Source of the DNA: Prevotella sp. oral taxon 376
GTDB lineage: Bacteria > Bacteroidota > Bacteroidia > Bacteroidales > Bacteroidaceae
NCBI RefSeq assembly: GCF_003043945.1
Contig: NZ_PYXG01000002.1
Location: 248,001-312,000, forward strand
Direction of reading: 5' to 3'
Length of the DNA: 64,000 nucleotides
Below, in pieces: positions 27,275 through 36,341 of this stretch (position 1 is its first letter; the number at the start of each line of letters is the position of its first letter). Below the pieces are notes generated by a model. The model worked only from the letters and a program-made list of their open reading frames with translations. It was not told the origin of the DNA and searched no databases. The position numbers and the translations under genes were made by a program.

Positions 27275-28540
27275 CTATATTGCTTTTTTCTTCGGGTTGA
27301 ATACCAATGCAAAGGTTATTCCGACAAGCAATGCATATCCGGCAAAGATAAACCAACATGTAGGCCAATCGCCAACGGTAAGTATATTGCCATCCAAAAC
27401 TTCTGAATGGGTATATGTATTAATAATGGCCTGCGCAGCCAGAGTGCCGACAGTTGCCCCTACACCATTAGTCATCAACATAAACAATCCCTGAGCACTT
27501 GAACGAATGTCAGGATCAGTCGACTTATCTACGAATAATGAACCTGAGATATTGAAAAAGTCGAAAGCGACACCGTAGACGAGCATGGAAAGAACAAACA
27601 TCCAGACTCCATTTCCTGGATTTCCCAGACCGAACAGTCCAAAGCGAAGTACCCAGGCAAACATTGCAATCAACATGACATTCTTTATTCCATAGCGTTT
27701 CATGAAAAATGGAATCAGCAGAATACAGCAAGTTTCGCTAATCTGTGAAAGAGAGATCAGAATATTCGCATGCTGGACACCAAAAGTCGATACATATTGA
27801 GGATCTGCCCCAAAACTAAAGATAAACGGATTGGCAAACCCGTTGGTTATTTGAAGGCTGACGCCAAGCATCATCGAGAAAATAAAGAATATAGCCATTT
27901 TCTTCTGCTTGAATAGTGCAAATGCCTTTAAGCCAAAAGCCTCCGCAAGAGTCTTCTGTTTTCCTTCTTTCACATTCGCACAATCCGGTAATGTAAATGT
28001 ATAAAGAAACAGGAAGAGACTCAAAATACCGGATGTAATAAACTGATTCTGATCTATCTGGAAATTCATGATATCTACGAACCACATAGAGCAGATGAAG
28101 CCGATAGTGCCAAAAACTCTGATTGGCGGAAAATCCTTCACTGTATCAAGTCCTGCATCCGTCAGGCAAAAATAAGCAACAGAATTACTCAATGCAATGG
28201 TCGGCATGAAGAAAGCAACACTTAATGAATATAATGTAAAGATTATGCCAAACTGAGTATCTGTACCTGCCGTATAGCCATAATAGGCTGTGGCAATCAT
28301 AAAAATGCCGGCAATCAGATGGCATAACCCTAAGACTTTCTGAGAAGCCATCCATCTGTCTGCAATTATACCCATAATAGCAGGCATAAAGATAGATACA
28401 ACTCCTTGCATTGAATAAAACCACCCGATATGAGTGCCAAGTCCAAGATTACCCAAATATCTTCCCATTGATGTAAGATAAGCTCCCCACACGGCGTACT
28501 GCAAGAAGTTCATCAAGATCAGTCTAATCTTCAGATTCAT
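27275..28540 (-). CDS. Nucleoside permease, MFS family
   Basis: Predicted nucleoside:proton symporter (NupG/XapB-like) of the inner membrane. Seen: 421 residues with about 12 hydrophobic segments, an N-terminal motif FLQYAVWGAYLTSMGRYL typical of the nucleoside-permease subfamily, and a central basic loop near 205-215. Heads an operon with the DUF151 protein and rsmE (4 bp and -4 bp spacing). A -7 promoter element lies just upstream. Confidence 0.9.
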   Translation of the reverse strand: MNLKIRLILMNFLQYAVWGAYLTSMGRYLGNLGLGTHIGWFYSMQGVVSIFMPAIMGIIADRWMASQKVLGLCHLIAGIFMIATAYYGYTAGTDTQFGIIFTLYSLSVAFFMPTIALSNSVAYFCLTDAGLDTVKDFPPIRVFGTIGFICSMWFVDIMNFQIDQNQFITSGILSLFLFLYTFTLPDCANVKEGKQKTLAEAFGLKAFALFKQKKMAIFFIFSMMLGVSLQITNGFANPFIFSFGADPQYVSTFGVQHANILISLSQISETCCILLIPFFMKRYGIKNVMLIAMFAWVLRFGLFGLGNPGNGVWMFVLSMLVYGVAFDFFNISGSLFVDKSTDPDIRSSAQGLFMLMTNGVGATVGTLAAQAIINTYTHSEVLDGNILTVGDWPTCWFIFAGYALLVGITFALVFNPKKKAI

Positions 28541-28565
28541 AGTTACTAGTTATTTTATACAAGTG

Positions 28566-28573
28566 CAAAGATA
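28566..28573 (-). promoter_or_regulatory. -7 element of the permease-DUF151-rsmE operon
   Basis: TATCTTTG on the minus strand, 25 bp before the ATG at 28540. No -33 element at ideal spacing. Confidence 0.5.
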
Positions 28574-28757
28574 CGAAAAATGGCCGTGAATAAAAAGCAT
28601 TTTTTAGATTATTTTTTATAAGTCATGCAAAGCCAAAAGCCCCCAGAACAGGTAGGCCGTGAAATCTTTAATTCATCTTAAGATCTTTCAACGACATTTA
28701 CTGCTGACAAAGAGAATATTCTTAACACCTTTTTATAAAGGCCAAGAGTATCATAAC

Positions 28758-28789
28758 AAAAAAAATTGATTGTCTCACGACAACCAATC
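28758..28789 (-). terminator. Intrinsic terminator of the candidate small RNA
   Basis: Minus strand: stem between 28785-28789 and 28766-28772 with inner TTGTC/GACAA, GTGA loop, then T8. It would also stop read-through from the DUF3256 gene. Confidence 0.75.
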
Positions 28790-28826
28790 TTTTCTTAACC
28801 TTAATAATCTAATACCATGAAAAACA
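28758..28826 (-). ncRNA. Candidate small RNA with own promoter and terminator
   Basis: On the minus strand a full promoter (28832-28862) is followed within about 70 nt by a terminator: a 10-bp stem with one G-U pair, a GUGA tetraloop and eight U (A8 on the plus strand at 28758-28765). The transcript would be about 65-70 nt. It holds only a 5-codon frame (MVLDY) and no gene. The next gene to the left has its own -7 element, so this looks free-standing rather than a leader. Families of paralogous sRNAs with promoter-hairpin-U-tract layout are known in Bacteroides; membership is untested. Confidence 0.6.
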
Positions 28827-28831
28827 CAATG

Positions 28832-28862
28832 CAAAGATAGCACATCTTCTGTGAAACTCCAA
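28832..28862 (-). promoter_or_regulatory. Promoter of the candidate small RNA
   Basis: TTG (28860-28862), 20 bp, TATCTTTG (28832-28839): exact consensus spacing, placed just after the stop codon of the DUF3256 gene. Confidence 0.7.
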
Positions 28863-28881
28863 TATAGTGCGCAAATTTGCT

Positions 28882-29517
28882 TTAAATTATAACACTCTTA
28901 AACATTTCTCCTGTCCATTTAAGCTTTTTTGGCAAAATAAAGTCTTTAATTGCCTCTTTCTCCTCCCTACTCATCAAGGGAAAGGAGAGACGGAAGAGAA
29001 TTTCATTGGTTGCCAAATTTAACGAGGCATACATCAACACAGGATCGGGCATATCATGCTTATTTTCTAAAAGGGCATGCTGAGCAAAAACGAGACTATC
29101 CTTGATGCTATTGAGGTCAGAACCATCAAACATAGCTTCTGAGGGTAATCTGTTCCAATCTTTATCATAAAATTCTATCATGCTCTCTGATTCCGGAGCA
29201 TTCAAGGTCTTTATCATGCACAATATGGAATCCGCATTAACGAAGGGCAACATTTTCAATTCAATCTTAGTGGAAGGATTGACCGTCAAATGCAGATAAT
29301 CTGTTGACAATGTATCCAGCACTGTACTATCCCCTAATAAATTACTTACCTCAGATTTCACATTAAGATTGATAAAGTCTACCAACTCTATCCGCTGGTT
29401 ATTATTTAAATAAGGTATAATGGAATCGGGCATAGACAGCCACATCTCTCTAACTGATTTCGCAGAGAGAGGTATCATAGACAACGATACCAAAAACAAG
29501 ATTAATAGTTTTTTCAT
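28882..29517 (-). CDS. DUF3256 family secreted protein
   Basis: Protein of 211 residues resembling DUF3256 proteins of Bacteroidales, whose function is unknown. Seen: signal peptide (hydrophobic 4-17, SAKS cleavage region near 18-20), followed by a compact alpha/beta domain with a conserved EMWLSMPDSIIPYLN start. No catalytic motif. The ATG overlaps the last base of the upstream secreted gene's stop (TAATG), so both are probably made from one mRNA and act in the periplasm. Confidence 0.85.
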   Translation of the reverse strand: MKKLLILFLVSLSMIPLSAKSVREMWLSMPDSIIPYLNNNQRIELVDFINLNVKSEVSNLLGDSTVLDTLSTDYLHLTVNPSTKIELKMLPFVNADSILCMIKTLNAPESESMIEFYDKDWNRLPSEAMFDGSDLNSIKDSLVFAQHALLENKHDMPDPVLMYASLNLATNEILFRLSFPLMSREEKEAIKDFILPKKLKWTGEMFKSVII

Positions 29518-30014
29518 TATTTTTTAATAAGCCTATGAAATGCCCCAAAACGCAATTCCGTTGTCCACTGTCCTCCCCGGAGATGCGTTGAGAGCGTAAA
29601 AAGATGTCCTATTCCAGATGGAGCTACCCCACCTTTATAAAACTTATTGCCATTTTCCTCAAAGTCATATGTCATACTATATTTCTTACCCAAGTCGCAA
29701 GCAAGGGAATCTCTATCTGCAACGGCCCCCGGACGAGACGGTGCAACCATGAAAAAACGAGCTTCATTGAAATAGTCGCCAGTTTGCTTGGGTTCAAAGC
29801 CGAAGATTATTCTGTTGAAATAATATCCATTAATCGTCAAATCATAGTAGATTAAATTGTCTCCATCAATAGTATTTGGTTCTCCATACCTTGCTTTGAA
29901 TATAGATAGGGCATCATGGCGAGAAGTGCCGAAGTCAACACCTACAAACTCATTTCCCACTGCATGTGCAGCAACGACCGTAAACCAACAAAATAATACA
30001 AGAAGCTTTCTCAT
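29517..30014 (-). CDS. Secreted protein of unknown function
   Basis: 165 residues, family not recognised. Seen: signal peptide (MRKLLVLFCWFTVVAAHA) then a soluble domain with FVGVDFGTSRHDALSIFKAR near its start, reminiscent of small periplasmic proteins that begin with a substrate-like helix. The frame can begin at TTG 30017, but ATG 30014 gives the proper signal peptide. First gene of a two-gene operon with DUF3256. Confidence 0.82.
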   Translation of the reverse strand: MRKLLVLFCWFTVVAAHAVGNEFVGVDFGTSRHDALSIFKARYGEPNTIDGDNLIYYDLTINGYYFNRIIFGFEPKQTGDYFNEARFFMVAPSRPGAVADRDSLACDLGKKYSMTYDFEENGNKFYKGGVAPSGIGHLFTLSTHLRGGQWTTELRFGAFHRLIKK

Positions 30015-30039
30015 CAACCTTTAGAATTCTAATTGGATA

Positions 30040-30070
30040 CAAAGATACATTTTTTCCCCGACATATACAA
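30040..30070 (-). promoter_or_regulatory. Promoter of the two-gene secreted-protein operon
   Basis: TTG (30068-30070), 20 bp, TATCTTTG (30040-30047), 26 bp before the ATG at 30014. Exact consensus. Confidence 0.7.
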
Positions 30071-30128
30071 GAAGTAAGAGGCAGAACTCCTAAGAATTCC
30101 GCCCCTCACAAAATAAGTTTTTTAAAGG

Positions 30129-32852
30129 CTATCCTTCTTCCACTGCTGCCTGCGCCGCTGCTAACCGAGCAATTGGCACACGGAACGGAGAACAACTTGC
30201 ATAATTCATGCCAATCTTGGCACAGAACTTAACAGATGTCGGCTCACCTCCATGCTCGCCACATATACCCGTACGGAGTGTCGGACGAACCTTGCGTCCT
30301 TTGTCAACAGCCATCTTTACCAACTGGCCTACGCCTTCTTGGTCAAGAACCTGGAATGGGTCAACCTTCAAAATCTTCTGCTCAAGGTATACAGGCAAGA
30401 AGCTTGCTATATCATCACGAGAATATCCGAAAGTCATCTGCGTAAGGTCGTTCGTGCCAAACGAGAAGTACTGTGCCTCGCTGGCAATCTTATCGGCGGT
30501 AAGGGCTGCACGCGGAATCTCGATCATTGTACCAATCTCAAAGTCTATCTTGAATCCATACTGGTCGAATGTACGACGAGCACTCTTCAAGATTACAGCC
30601 TTTTGTTGGCGGAACTCTGCTACCGTGCCAATTAGAGGAACCATTATTTCCGGTTTTGGGTTCTTGCCTTCCTGTTTCAATTCACAAGCTGCACTGATAA
30701 TAGCCCGAGTTTGCATCGCTGTTATTTCCGGGAAAGTGATGCCCAGACGACAACCACGATGCCCCAACATAGGATTATTTTCGGCTAAAGATTCCACACG
30801 ACGCTTGATGGTCTCCAAGGAAACTCCCATCTCGTCGGCCATCTGCTGCTGGCCTTCCTTATCATGAGGAACAAACTCATGCAATGGCGGATCCAGCAAG
30901 CGAATATTCACCGGAAGCCCGTCCATTGCGTCAAGAATTCCCTTGAAGTCTGCTTTCTGATATGGTAGAAGTTTGTTTAATGCCTTTTCTCTTTCCTCTC
31001 CATTTTCAGCGAGAATCATCTTGCGCATAGCGATGATTTTCTTATCCTCGAAGAACATGTGTTCTGTACGAGTCAAGCCAATACCCTTGGCACCAAAAGA
31101 ACGAGCCACAAGTGCATCGTGTGGAGTGTCAGCATTTGTACGAACCTGCAGACGGGTATACTTGTCGCAGAGATCCATTAATTCCTTAAAATCTCCACTA
31201 AGTTCTGCAGCCTTTGTCGGGACTTCTCCAGTATAAACCTGTCCCGTAGAGCCATTCAGGGAAATATAGTCCCCTTCCCTATATTTGATGCCGTCAATTT
31301 CAACTGTCTTTGTCTTATAATCCACATTAATGGCACCAGCACCGGATACACAGCATTTACCCATACCACGAGCAACTACTGCCGCGTGAGAAGTCATACC
31401 TCCACGGGCCGTCAAGATTCCCTCTGCGGCGGACATACCAGCCAAATCTTCTGGGGAAGTTTCTATACGGACCATGATCACTTTATGTCCATCCTTATGC
31501 CATGCCTGAGCATCATCCGCATGAAATACAATCTGGCCGCAAGCTGCGCCAGGACTTGCGGGAAGGCCCTGGGTAATAACTTCAGCCTTTTGAAGTGCCA
31601 GCTTGTCAAATACAGGATGGAGTAATTCGTCAAGTTTCTGTGGCTCACAACGCATGATTGCCGTCTTTTCATCTATCATCCCTTCGTGCAGCAAGTCCAT
31701 TGCAATCTTGACCATTGCGGTGCCCGTACGCTTTCCGTTACGAGTTTGGAGAAACCAGAGTTTTCCTTCTTGTACAGTAAACTCCATATCTTGCATATCA
31801 TGATAGTGATGCTCCAACTTATCCTGAATTTTATCCAACTGCCCATAGATTTCCGGCATGGCTTCTTCCATTGAAGGAAATCTTTCTACCCGTTCTTCTT
31901 CAGAAATACCAATCCGCTGAGCCCAACGCTGCGAACCGATTTTAGTAATCTGCTGTGGAGTGCGAATGCCGGCAACGACATCCTCGCCCTGTGCATTTAC
32001 AAGATATTCTCCATTGAAAAGATTTTCCCCATTACCGGCATCACGGCTAAAGCAAACGCCGGTTGCAGAGGTTTCTCCCATATTGCCAAATACCATTGCC
32101 ATGACAGAGACAGCCGTACCCCACTCATCAGGAATTCCTTCCATCTTGCGGTAAAGGATAGCGCGGTCGTTCATCCAGCTGCGGAACACTGCGCAAATAG
32201 CTCCCCAAAGCTGCTCTACGGGATCATTCGGGAAATCCTTACCCGTACGCTCCTTAATGGCCGCCTTGAAAAGTCTTACCAACTTTTTCAGTTCATCAAC
32301 ACTAAGGTCTTTATCTAACTTAACGCCGCGTTCGGCCTTGACAGCTTCTATGATTTCCTCGAACGGATCTATATCTTCCTTGTTTACGGGTTTCATTTCA
32401 AGCACCACATCACCATACATCTGCACGAAACGACGATATGAATCGTAAACGAAATGAGGGTTGCCTGTCTTTTTTACCATCCCCTCTGCAACCTCGTCAT
32501 TCAAACCCAGATTAAGGATGGTATCCATCATGCCTGGCATGGAGGCACGAGCTCCCGAACGAACACTGACAAGCAGAGGATTTTCCGCATCACCAAACCT
32601 GGAATTCATTAAATTCTCAACATGCTGGACTGCAGCGGCAACCTCGTCCTTCAAGACTTCTATTATTTTCTCCTGCCCTACTTTATAGTATTCATTGCAG
32701 GTATCAGTGGTGATAGTGAATCCCGGAGGAACAGGTACACCTATTAAATTCATTTCCGCAAGGTTGGCGCCCTTACCACCAAGTTGTTCACGCATTGACG
32801 CGTTCCCTTCTGCCTGTCCATTACCGAAGAGATATACTCTTTTTTCGCTCAT
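30129..32852 (-). CDS. ppdK: Pyruvate, phosphate dikinase
   Basis: Interconverts pyruvate + ATP + Pi and phosphoenolpyruvate + AMP + PPi in the cytoplasm. In PPi-using anaerobes it often works glycolytically. Seen: N-terminal ATP-grasp domain (GGKGANLAEM near 26-35), phosphohistidine domain with H489 in GGMTSHAAVVAR, and C-terminal PEP/pyruvate TIM barrel ending with the catalytic-cysteine motif GICGEHGGEP. 907 residues, normal. It has its own consensus promoter. The PPi link fits with the PPi-driven pump HppA in the same region. Confidence 0.97.
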   Translation of the reverse strand: MSEKRVYLFGNGQAEGNASMREQLGGKGANLAEMNLIGVPVPPGFTITTDTCNEYYKVGQEKIIEVLKDEVAAAVQHVENLMNSRFGDAENPLLVSVRSGARASMPGMMDTILNLGLNDEVAEGMVKKTGNPHFVYDSYRRFVQMYGDVVLEMKPVNKEDIDPFEEIIEAVKAERGVKLDKDLSVDELKKLVRLFKAAIKERTGKDFPNDPVEQLWGAICAVFRSWMNDRAILYRKMEGIPDEWGTAVSVMAMVFGNMGETSATGVCFSRDAGNGENLFNGEYLVNAQGEDVVAGIRTPQQITKIGSQRWAQRIGISEEERVERFPSMEEAMPEIYGQLDKIQDKLEHHYHDMQDMEFTVQEGKLWFLQTRNGKRTGTAMVKIAMDLLHEGMIDEKTAIMRCEPQKLDELLHPVFDKLALQKAEVITQGLPASPGAACGQIVFHADDAQAWHKDGHKVIMVRIETSPEDLAGMSAAEGILTARGGMTSHAAVVARGMGKCCVSGAGAINVDYKTKTVEIDGIKYREGDYISLNGSTGQVYTGEVPTKAAELSGDFKELMDLCDKYTRLQVRTNADTPHDALVARSFGAKGIGLTRTEHMFFEDKKIIAMRKMILAENGEEREKALNKLLPYQKADFKGILDAMDGLPVNIRLLDPPLHEFVPHDKEGQQQMADEMGVSLETIKRRVESLAENNPMLGHRGCRLGITFPEITAMQTRAIISAACELKQEGKNPKPEIMVPLIGTVAEFRQQKAVILKSARRTFDQYGFKIDFEIGTMIEIPRAALTADKIASEAQYFSFGTNDLTQMTFGYSRDDIASFLPVYLEQKILKVDPFQVLDQEGVGQLVKMAVDKGRKVRPTLRTGICGEHGGEPTSVKFCAKIGMNYASCSPFRVPIARLAAAQAAVEEG

Positions 32853-32902
32853 AGTTGGTTGTTAAATATATTTTTATAGAATGTCATTTATATTTCCTAC
32901 TG

Positions 32903-32934
32903 CAAAGATACATTAATTATTTATTATATACAAA
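32903..32934 (-). promoter_or_regulatory. Promoter of ppdK
   Basis: TTTG (32931-32934), 20 bp, TATCTTTG (32903-32910). Exact consensus; leader about 45 nt. Confidence 0.75.
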
Positions 32935-33036
32935 TTATTTAATTGAAAAATTGTAAGGTCGAGTTTACATTTTAGATTGTTTACGACAACATGCATAAAA
33001 AACAAACACAGCCAGGGCAAATTCATAATATTTTTG

Positions 33037-33044
33037 TAACTTTG
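33037..33044 (+). promoter_or_regulatory. -7 element of rlmD
   Basis: TAACTTTG, 20 bp before the ATG at 33064. No -33 element at the usual spacing. Confidence 0.45.
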
Positions 33045-33063
33045 CATCTAAATTCAAAGTTTT

Positions 33064-34494
33064 ATGAGCAGGAAAAAAACTCTGCCTTTATTAGAAAATA
33101 TTACGATTGAGGCTGTCGCGGCTGAAGGTAAATGTATTGCCCATGTAGAAGACATGGCAATATTTGTACCATTTGTCGTCCCCGGTGATATTGTAGACCT
33201 TCAGGTAACTAAAAAGAAGCATCGCTATTGCGAGGCTGAAGCCATTAAATTTATCAAATACAGTGATGTCCGCGAAACTCCAATGTGCCAGCATTTTAGA
33301 ATTTGCGGAGGATGTAAGTGGCAGAATCTGCCTTACGCGGAACAATTAAAGGCCAAGCAGCAACAAGTATATGACCAATTGAGTAGAATCGGAAAGATTG
33401 AATTGCCTGAATTTTACCCAATTTTAGGCTCTGTAAAGACCAAAGAATACAGAAACAAGCAAGAATATGGGTGTAGTGAAAAGCGTTGGTATACAAAGGA
33501 AGAACTAAAAGAGCTTCCTGCAAATTCCGGTTTGGCAGAAGGCGCAATTGGCTTGCATATCACAGGCGCGTTCGACAAAGTATATCCCATTGAGAAGTGC
33601 TGGCTAATGGACGACTTCCATAATCTGGTGCGTAATGAAATCTTTGAGTATGCCCAGAAAACTGGTATGACTTTCTATAACATCCGAGAGCAGCACGGAC
33701 TTCTCCGTGATTTAATATTCCGTAATTCAAATACAGGTGAGTGGATGCTCATAGTACAATTTCACTACGACGAAGAAGGCGACGCAGAAAAGGCCAAAGA
33801 ATTACTGAATCATATTTCAGATAAGTTTCCCCGAATCACCTCCCTAATTTATGTTGATAATCAAAAAGGAAATGATACCATTGGTGATCAAGAACTTATC
33901 ACTTTCAAAGGTACGGACTATATCTATGAAACAATGGAAAGCCTGAAATTCAAGGTTGGTCCCAAGAGTTTCTACCAGACCAATACCGATCAGGCTTACC
34001 ATCTATATTGCATTGCTCGCCATTTTGCAGAACTGTCAGGAAACGAGCTTGTCTATGACCTGTATACAGGGACTGGCACTATTGCAAACTTTATTGCCCA
34101 CAAAGCAAAGAAGGTTATCGGAATTGAATATGTGCCTGAAGCCATTGAAGACGCAAAGGAGAACAGCCACTTAAATGGTATCGAAAATACCCTTTTCTAT
34201 GCCGGTGACATGAAAAATATACTGACAGACGATTTCATCTGTCAGCATGGCCAGCCGGATATAATCATTACCGACCCTCCCCGTGCCGGCATGCATCCCG
34301 ATGTGGTGAAAGTCATTATGAATGCCGCACCAAACAGAATCGTCTATGTAAGTTGCAACCCTGCCACTCAGGCGCGCGATCTAGCCCTGTTCGACCCCAT
34401 GTATAAAGTTGCTAAAGTTCAACCTGTAGATATGTTCCCGCACACGCCACATGTAGAGAATGTCGTGCAACTCATAAAACGGCAGACAGTTTGA
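33064..34494 (+). CDS. rlmD: 23S rRNA (uracil-5-)-methyltransferase RlmD-type
   Basis: SAM-dependent methylation of a uracil in 23S rRNA (U1939 for RlmD; RlmC/TrmA relatives cannot be fully excluded). Seen: N-terminal TRAM domain (about 5-65), Fe-S cluster cysteines C75, C81, C84 in CQHFRICGGC and a likely fourth in EKCW, SAM motif DLYTGTGTIA, DPPRAGMHPDV, and catalytic C431 in YVSCNPATQARDL. 476 residues. Monocistronic, divergent from ppdK. Confidence 0.92.
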   Translation: MSRKKTLPLLENITIEAVAAEGKCIAHVEDMAIFVPFVVPGDIVDLQVTKKKHRYCEAEAIKFIKYSDVRETPMCQHFRICGGCKWQNLPYAEQLKAKQQQVYDQLSRIGKIELPEFYPILGSVKTKEYRNKQEYGCSEKRWYTKEELKELPANSGLAEGAIGLHITGAFDKVYPIEKCWLMDDFHNLVRNEIFEYAQKTGMTFYNIREQHGLLRDLIFRNSNTGEWMLIVQFHYDEEGDAEKAKELLNHISDKFPRITSLIYVDNQKGNDTIGDQELITFKGTDYIYETMESLKFKVGPKSFYQTNTDQAYHLYCIARHFAELSGNELVYDLYTGTGTIANFIAHKAKKVIGIEYVPEAIEDAKENSHLNGIENTLFYAGDMKNILTDDFICQHGQPDIIITDPPRAGMHPDVVKVIMNAAPNRIVYVSCNPATQARDLALFDPMYKVAKVQPVDMFPHTPHVENVVQLIKRQTV

Positions 34495-34534
34495 TTTTTC
34501 CCTGAAAAACTCTATAGCTTTTAAAAAAGATTCT

Positions 34535-34542
34535 TATCTTTG
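34535..34542 (+). promoter_or_regulatory. -7 element of the porin gene
   Basis: TATCTTTG, 37 bp before the chosen ATG. No -33 element at ideal spacing. Confidence 0.45.
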
Positions 34543-34579
34543 TTATTGAAATATGTTTCATGATCTAATTAAACCAAAT

Positions 34580-35695
34580 ATGAAAAAAGGTATCATCATC
34601 GCATTGTTGGCTTTCATCGCGATTTCTACCAAAGCACAGGAAAAGAAACAGACTTGGATTAACAATGTCAAACTTTCCGGCTATAGTATTATTCAGTATC
34701 AAGCCAGCAGCCAGGAAGAAGCGAAGAGCAATTCTTTCAATCTCCGGATTGCCCGTGTTTCTCTGGACGGCCGTATCCTGAAAGACTTTTATTGGAAGGC
34801 ACAAATCCAATTCAACGGAAACACCTCCACTCTTGGAAGTTCGCCCAAGGTTGTCGACCTCTTCGTCGAGTGGCAGAAGTACGATTTCTTTCGCGTAAAA
34901 ATCGGCCAGTTCAAGAATCCGTTCACCTATGAAAATCCGATGAACCCGATTGATCAGGGATTCATGGGATATGGTCAGGTGGTTCAGAAATTAGCGGGAT
35001 TTTCTGACCGTGCGGGAGCGCATAGTTCTAACGGCCGAGACATTGGCCTACAGTTTCAGGGAGACTTCCTTAAGAATGCCAATGGCCGTAATCTGATTCA
35101 CTATCAGGTTGGGGTTTTTAATGGGCAAGGAATCAATATGAAAGATGTTGACGAGCAGAAAAACATCATTGGAGGCGCATGGGTAATGCCTGTGCCAGGC
35201 ATGCGTATCGGCGCCTTCGGCTGGACCGGAAGCTATGCGCGCAAAGGAACATGGACAGATGGCGGTGGCGGTAATGGAGTGCGCAAGCTCCAGCAGCGTC
35301 GCTATGCCTTTTCGGCAGAATATCTTGTAGATGACTGGACTTTCCGTTCTGAGTATATTCACTCCACGGGTTATGCCTTCGCCCAAACACTGACAAATAC
35401 CGATAACGCAACCAACACCAACTGCAACCTCAGCAGTAACGGCGACAAGGCACAAGGTGTCTATGCGTTGATTATCGCGCCAATCATCAAGAAGAAGGTT
35501 CATGTGAAGGGGCGTTACGACATGTATCAGCCTACAGGAGATTCAAATAAACAAAAAACACAGTATGAGATCGGCGCAGATTACCTGTTCCATAAAAACT
35601 TCCAGATCAGTGCCGAGTATTCATTTGTAAACGATAAGTCCCTTTCCGACCGTAACTATGGAATTTTTGATGTAGAAGTTGCATATCGTTTTTAA
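34580..35695 (+). CDS. OprO/OprP-like outer-membrane porin
   Basis: Probable outer-membrane beta-barrel channel of the phosphate-selective porin O/P family. Seen: signal peptide MKKGIIIALLAF to TKAQ, then alternating beta strands throughout, the family features RIARVSLDG and DLFVEW/KIGQFKNPF, and a C-terminal aromatic ending (EVAYRF). 371 residues from ATG 34580; the frame also opens at 34553, but that adds residues ahead of the signal peptide. Phosphate selectivity is not proven. A strong terminator follows. Confidence 0.88.
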   Translation: MKKGIIIALLAFIAISTKAQEKKQTWINNVKLSGYSIIQYQASSQEEAKSNSFNLRIARVSLDGRILKDFYWKAQIQFNGNTSTLGSSPKVVDLFVEWQKYDFFRVKIGQFKNPFTYENPMNPIDQGFMGYGQVVQKLAGFSDRAGAHSSNGRDIGLQFQGDFLKNANGRNLIHYQVGVFNGQGINMKDVDEQKNIIGGAWVMPVPGMRIGAFGWTGSYARKGTWTDGGGGNGVRKLQQRRYAFSAEYLVDDWTFRSEYIHSTGYAFAQTLTNTDNATNTNCNLSSNGDKAQGVYALIIAPIIKKKVHVKGRYDMYQPTGDSNKQKTQYEIGADYLFHKNFQISAEYSFVNDKSLSDRNYGIFDVEVAYRF

Positions 35696-35712
35696 CTGAT
35701 AAGACTCTTAAG

Positions 35713-35768
35713 CAACCTATATCCCCCGAAAAAATCCCAATGTTTTTCGAGGGGCATAGGTTGTTTTT
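35713..35768 (+). terminator. Intrinsic terminator of the porin gene
   Basis: Long hairpin: arms 35713-35734 and 35741-35763 (AACCTAT, CCCC and AAAAA blocks pair with TTTTT, GGGG and ATAGGTT) followed by TTTTT. Confidence 0.85.
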
Positions 35769-35772
35769 AACT

Positions 35773-35853
35773 ATGCGCATACAGAAAATTCCGTATAGGT
35801 TTCAATCTGAAACCGCTATGGGGCCATATAGAAGTCAATTTCTGTATATGCAT
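35773..35853. repeat. Nested inverted repeat, possible structured RNA or mobile palindrome
   Basis: Outer arms 35773-35790 and 35837-35853 pair over about 17 bp with one bulge and two mismatches. Inside is a perfect 7-bp hairpin GGTTTCA-ATC-TGAAACC (35798-35814), extended by TATAG/CTATG. A TTATTTT run follows. It sits in a 646-bp gap and is explained by no gene. The GTTTCA/TGAAAC arms recur in the array at 49766-49881. Confidence 0.6.
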
Positions 35854-36290
35854 TTATTTTCTAAATAATTATCCAAAAATTCCCTGTGAATTAAGAGAAG
35901 GAAGCTCTTTTAACGGCTTAAAGGAATATCGGAAGCTGCAATTCTGAAAACAGGAAGCCACTAATTAGTTTGCAAAATACCGCTTTTTTAAATCCTGGCT
36001 CCGATATCCCAATCCGAAGAAATATACTGTTTGTAAAATAAAGAGAAAGAGAAGTCCATAAACGCGCCGTATCGCACTTTCAGACGACGCCCCTTGCCAA
36101 GTGTCCCCCTCCCCTCTTCAGAAAGCCATATCCGATTTGCATAATTATTCACTAACAGTTTTTCAACTTTCCTATAAAATCCGGGGATTCAGATATAACC
36201 GGTCTATTAGAACATCCCCAAAAACATCTTAAAATTGTGTGGAAGGTATTTTTTTTCGTCAATAAAATTTCTTTTCTAAAAAAATATTAA
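35854..36290. other. Intergenic stretch before hppA, no gene seen
   Basis: AT-rich, with stop codons in all frames at short intervals. A C-rich patch at about 36098-36116 is the only compositional feature. Any regulatory role for hppA is not visible. Confidence 0.5.
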
Positions 36291-36298
36291 TATATTTG
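36291..36298 (+). promoter_or_regulatory. -7 element of hppA
   Basis: TATATTTG, 43 bp before the ATG. No -33 element at ideal spacing. Confidence 0.45.
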
Positions 36299-36341
36299 TC
36301 GGCATATAACTACAGAAACCTAATTAATTAAATTAAAAACT

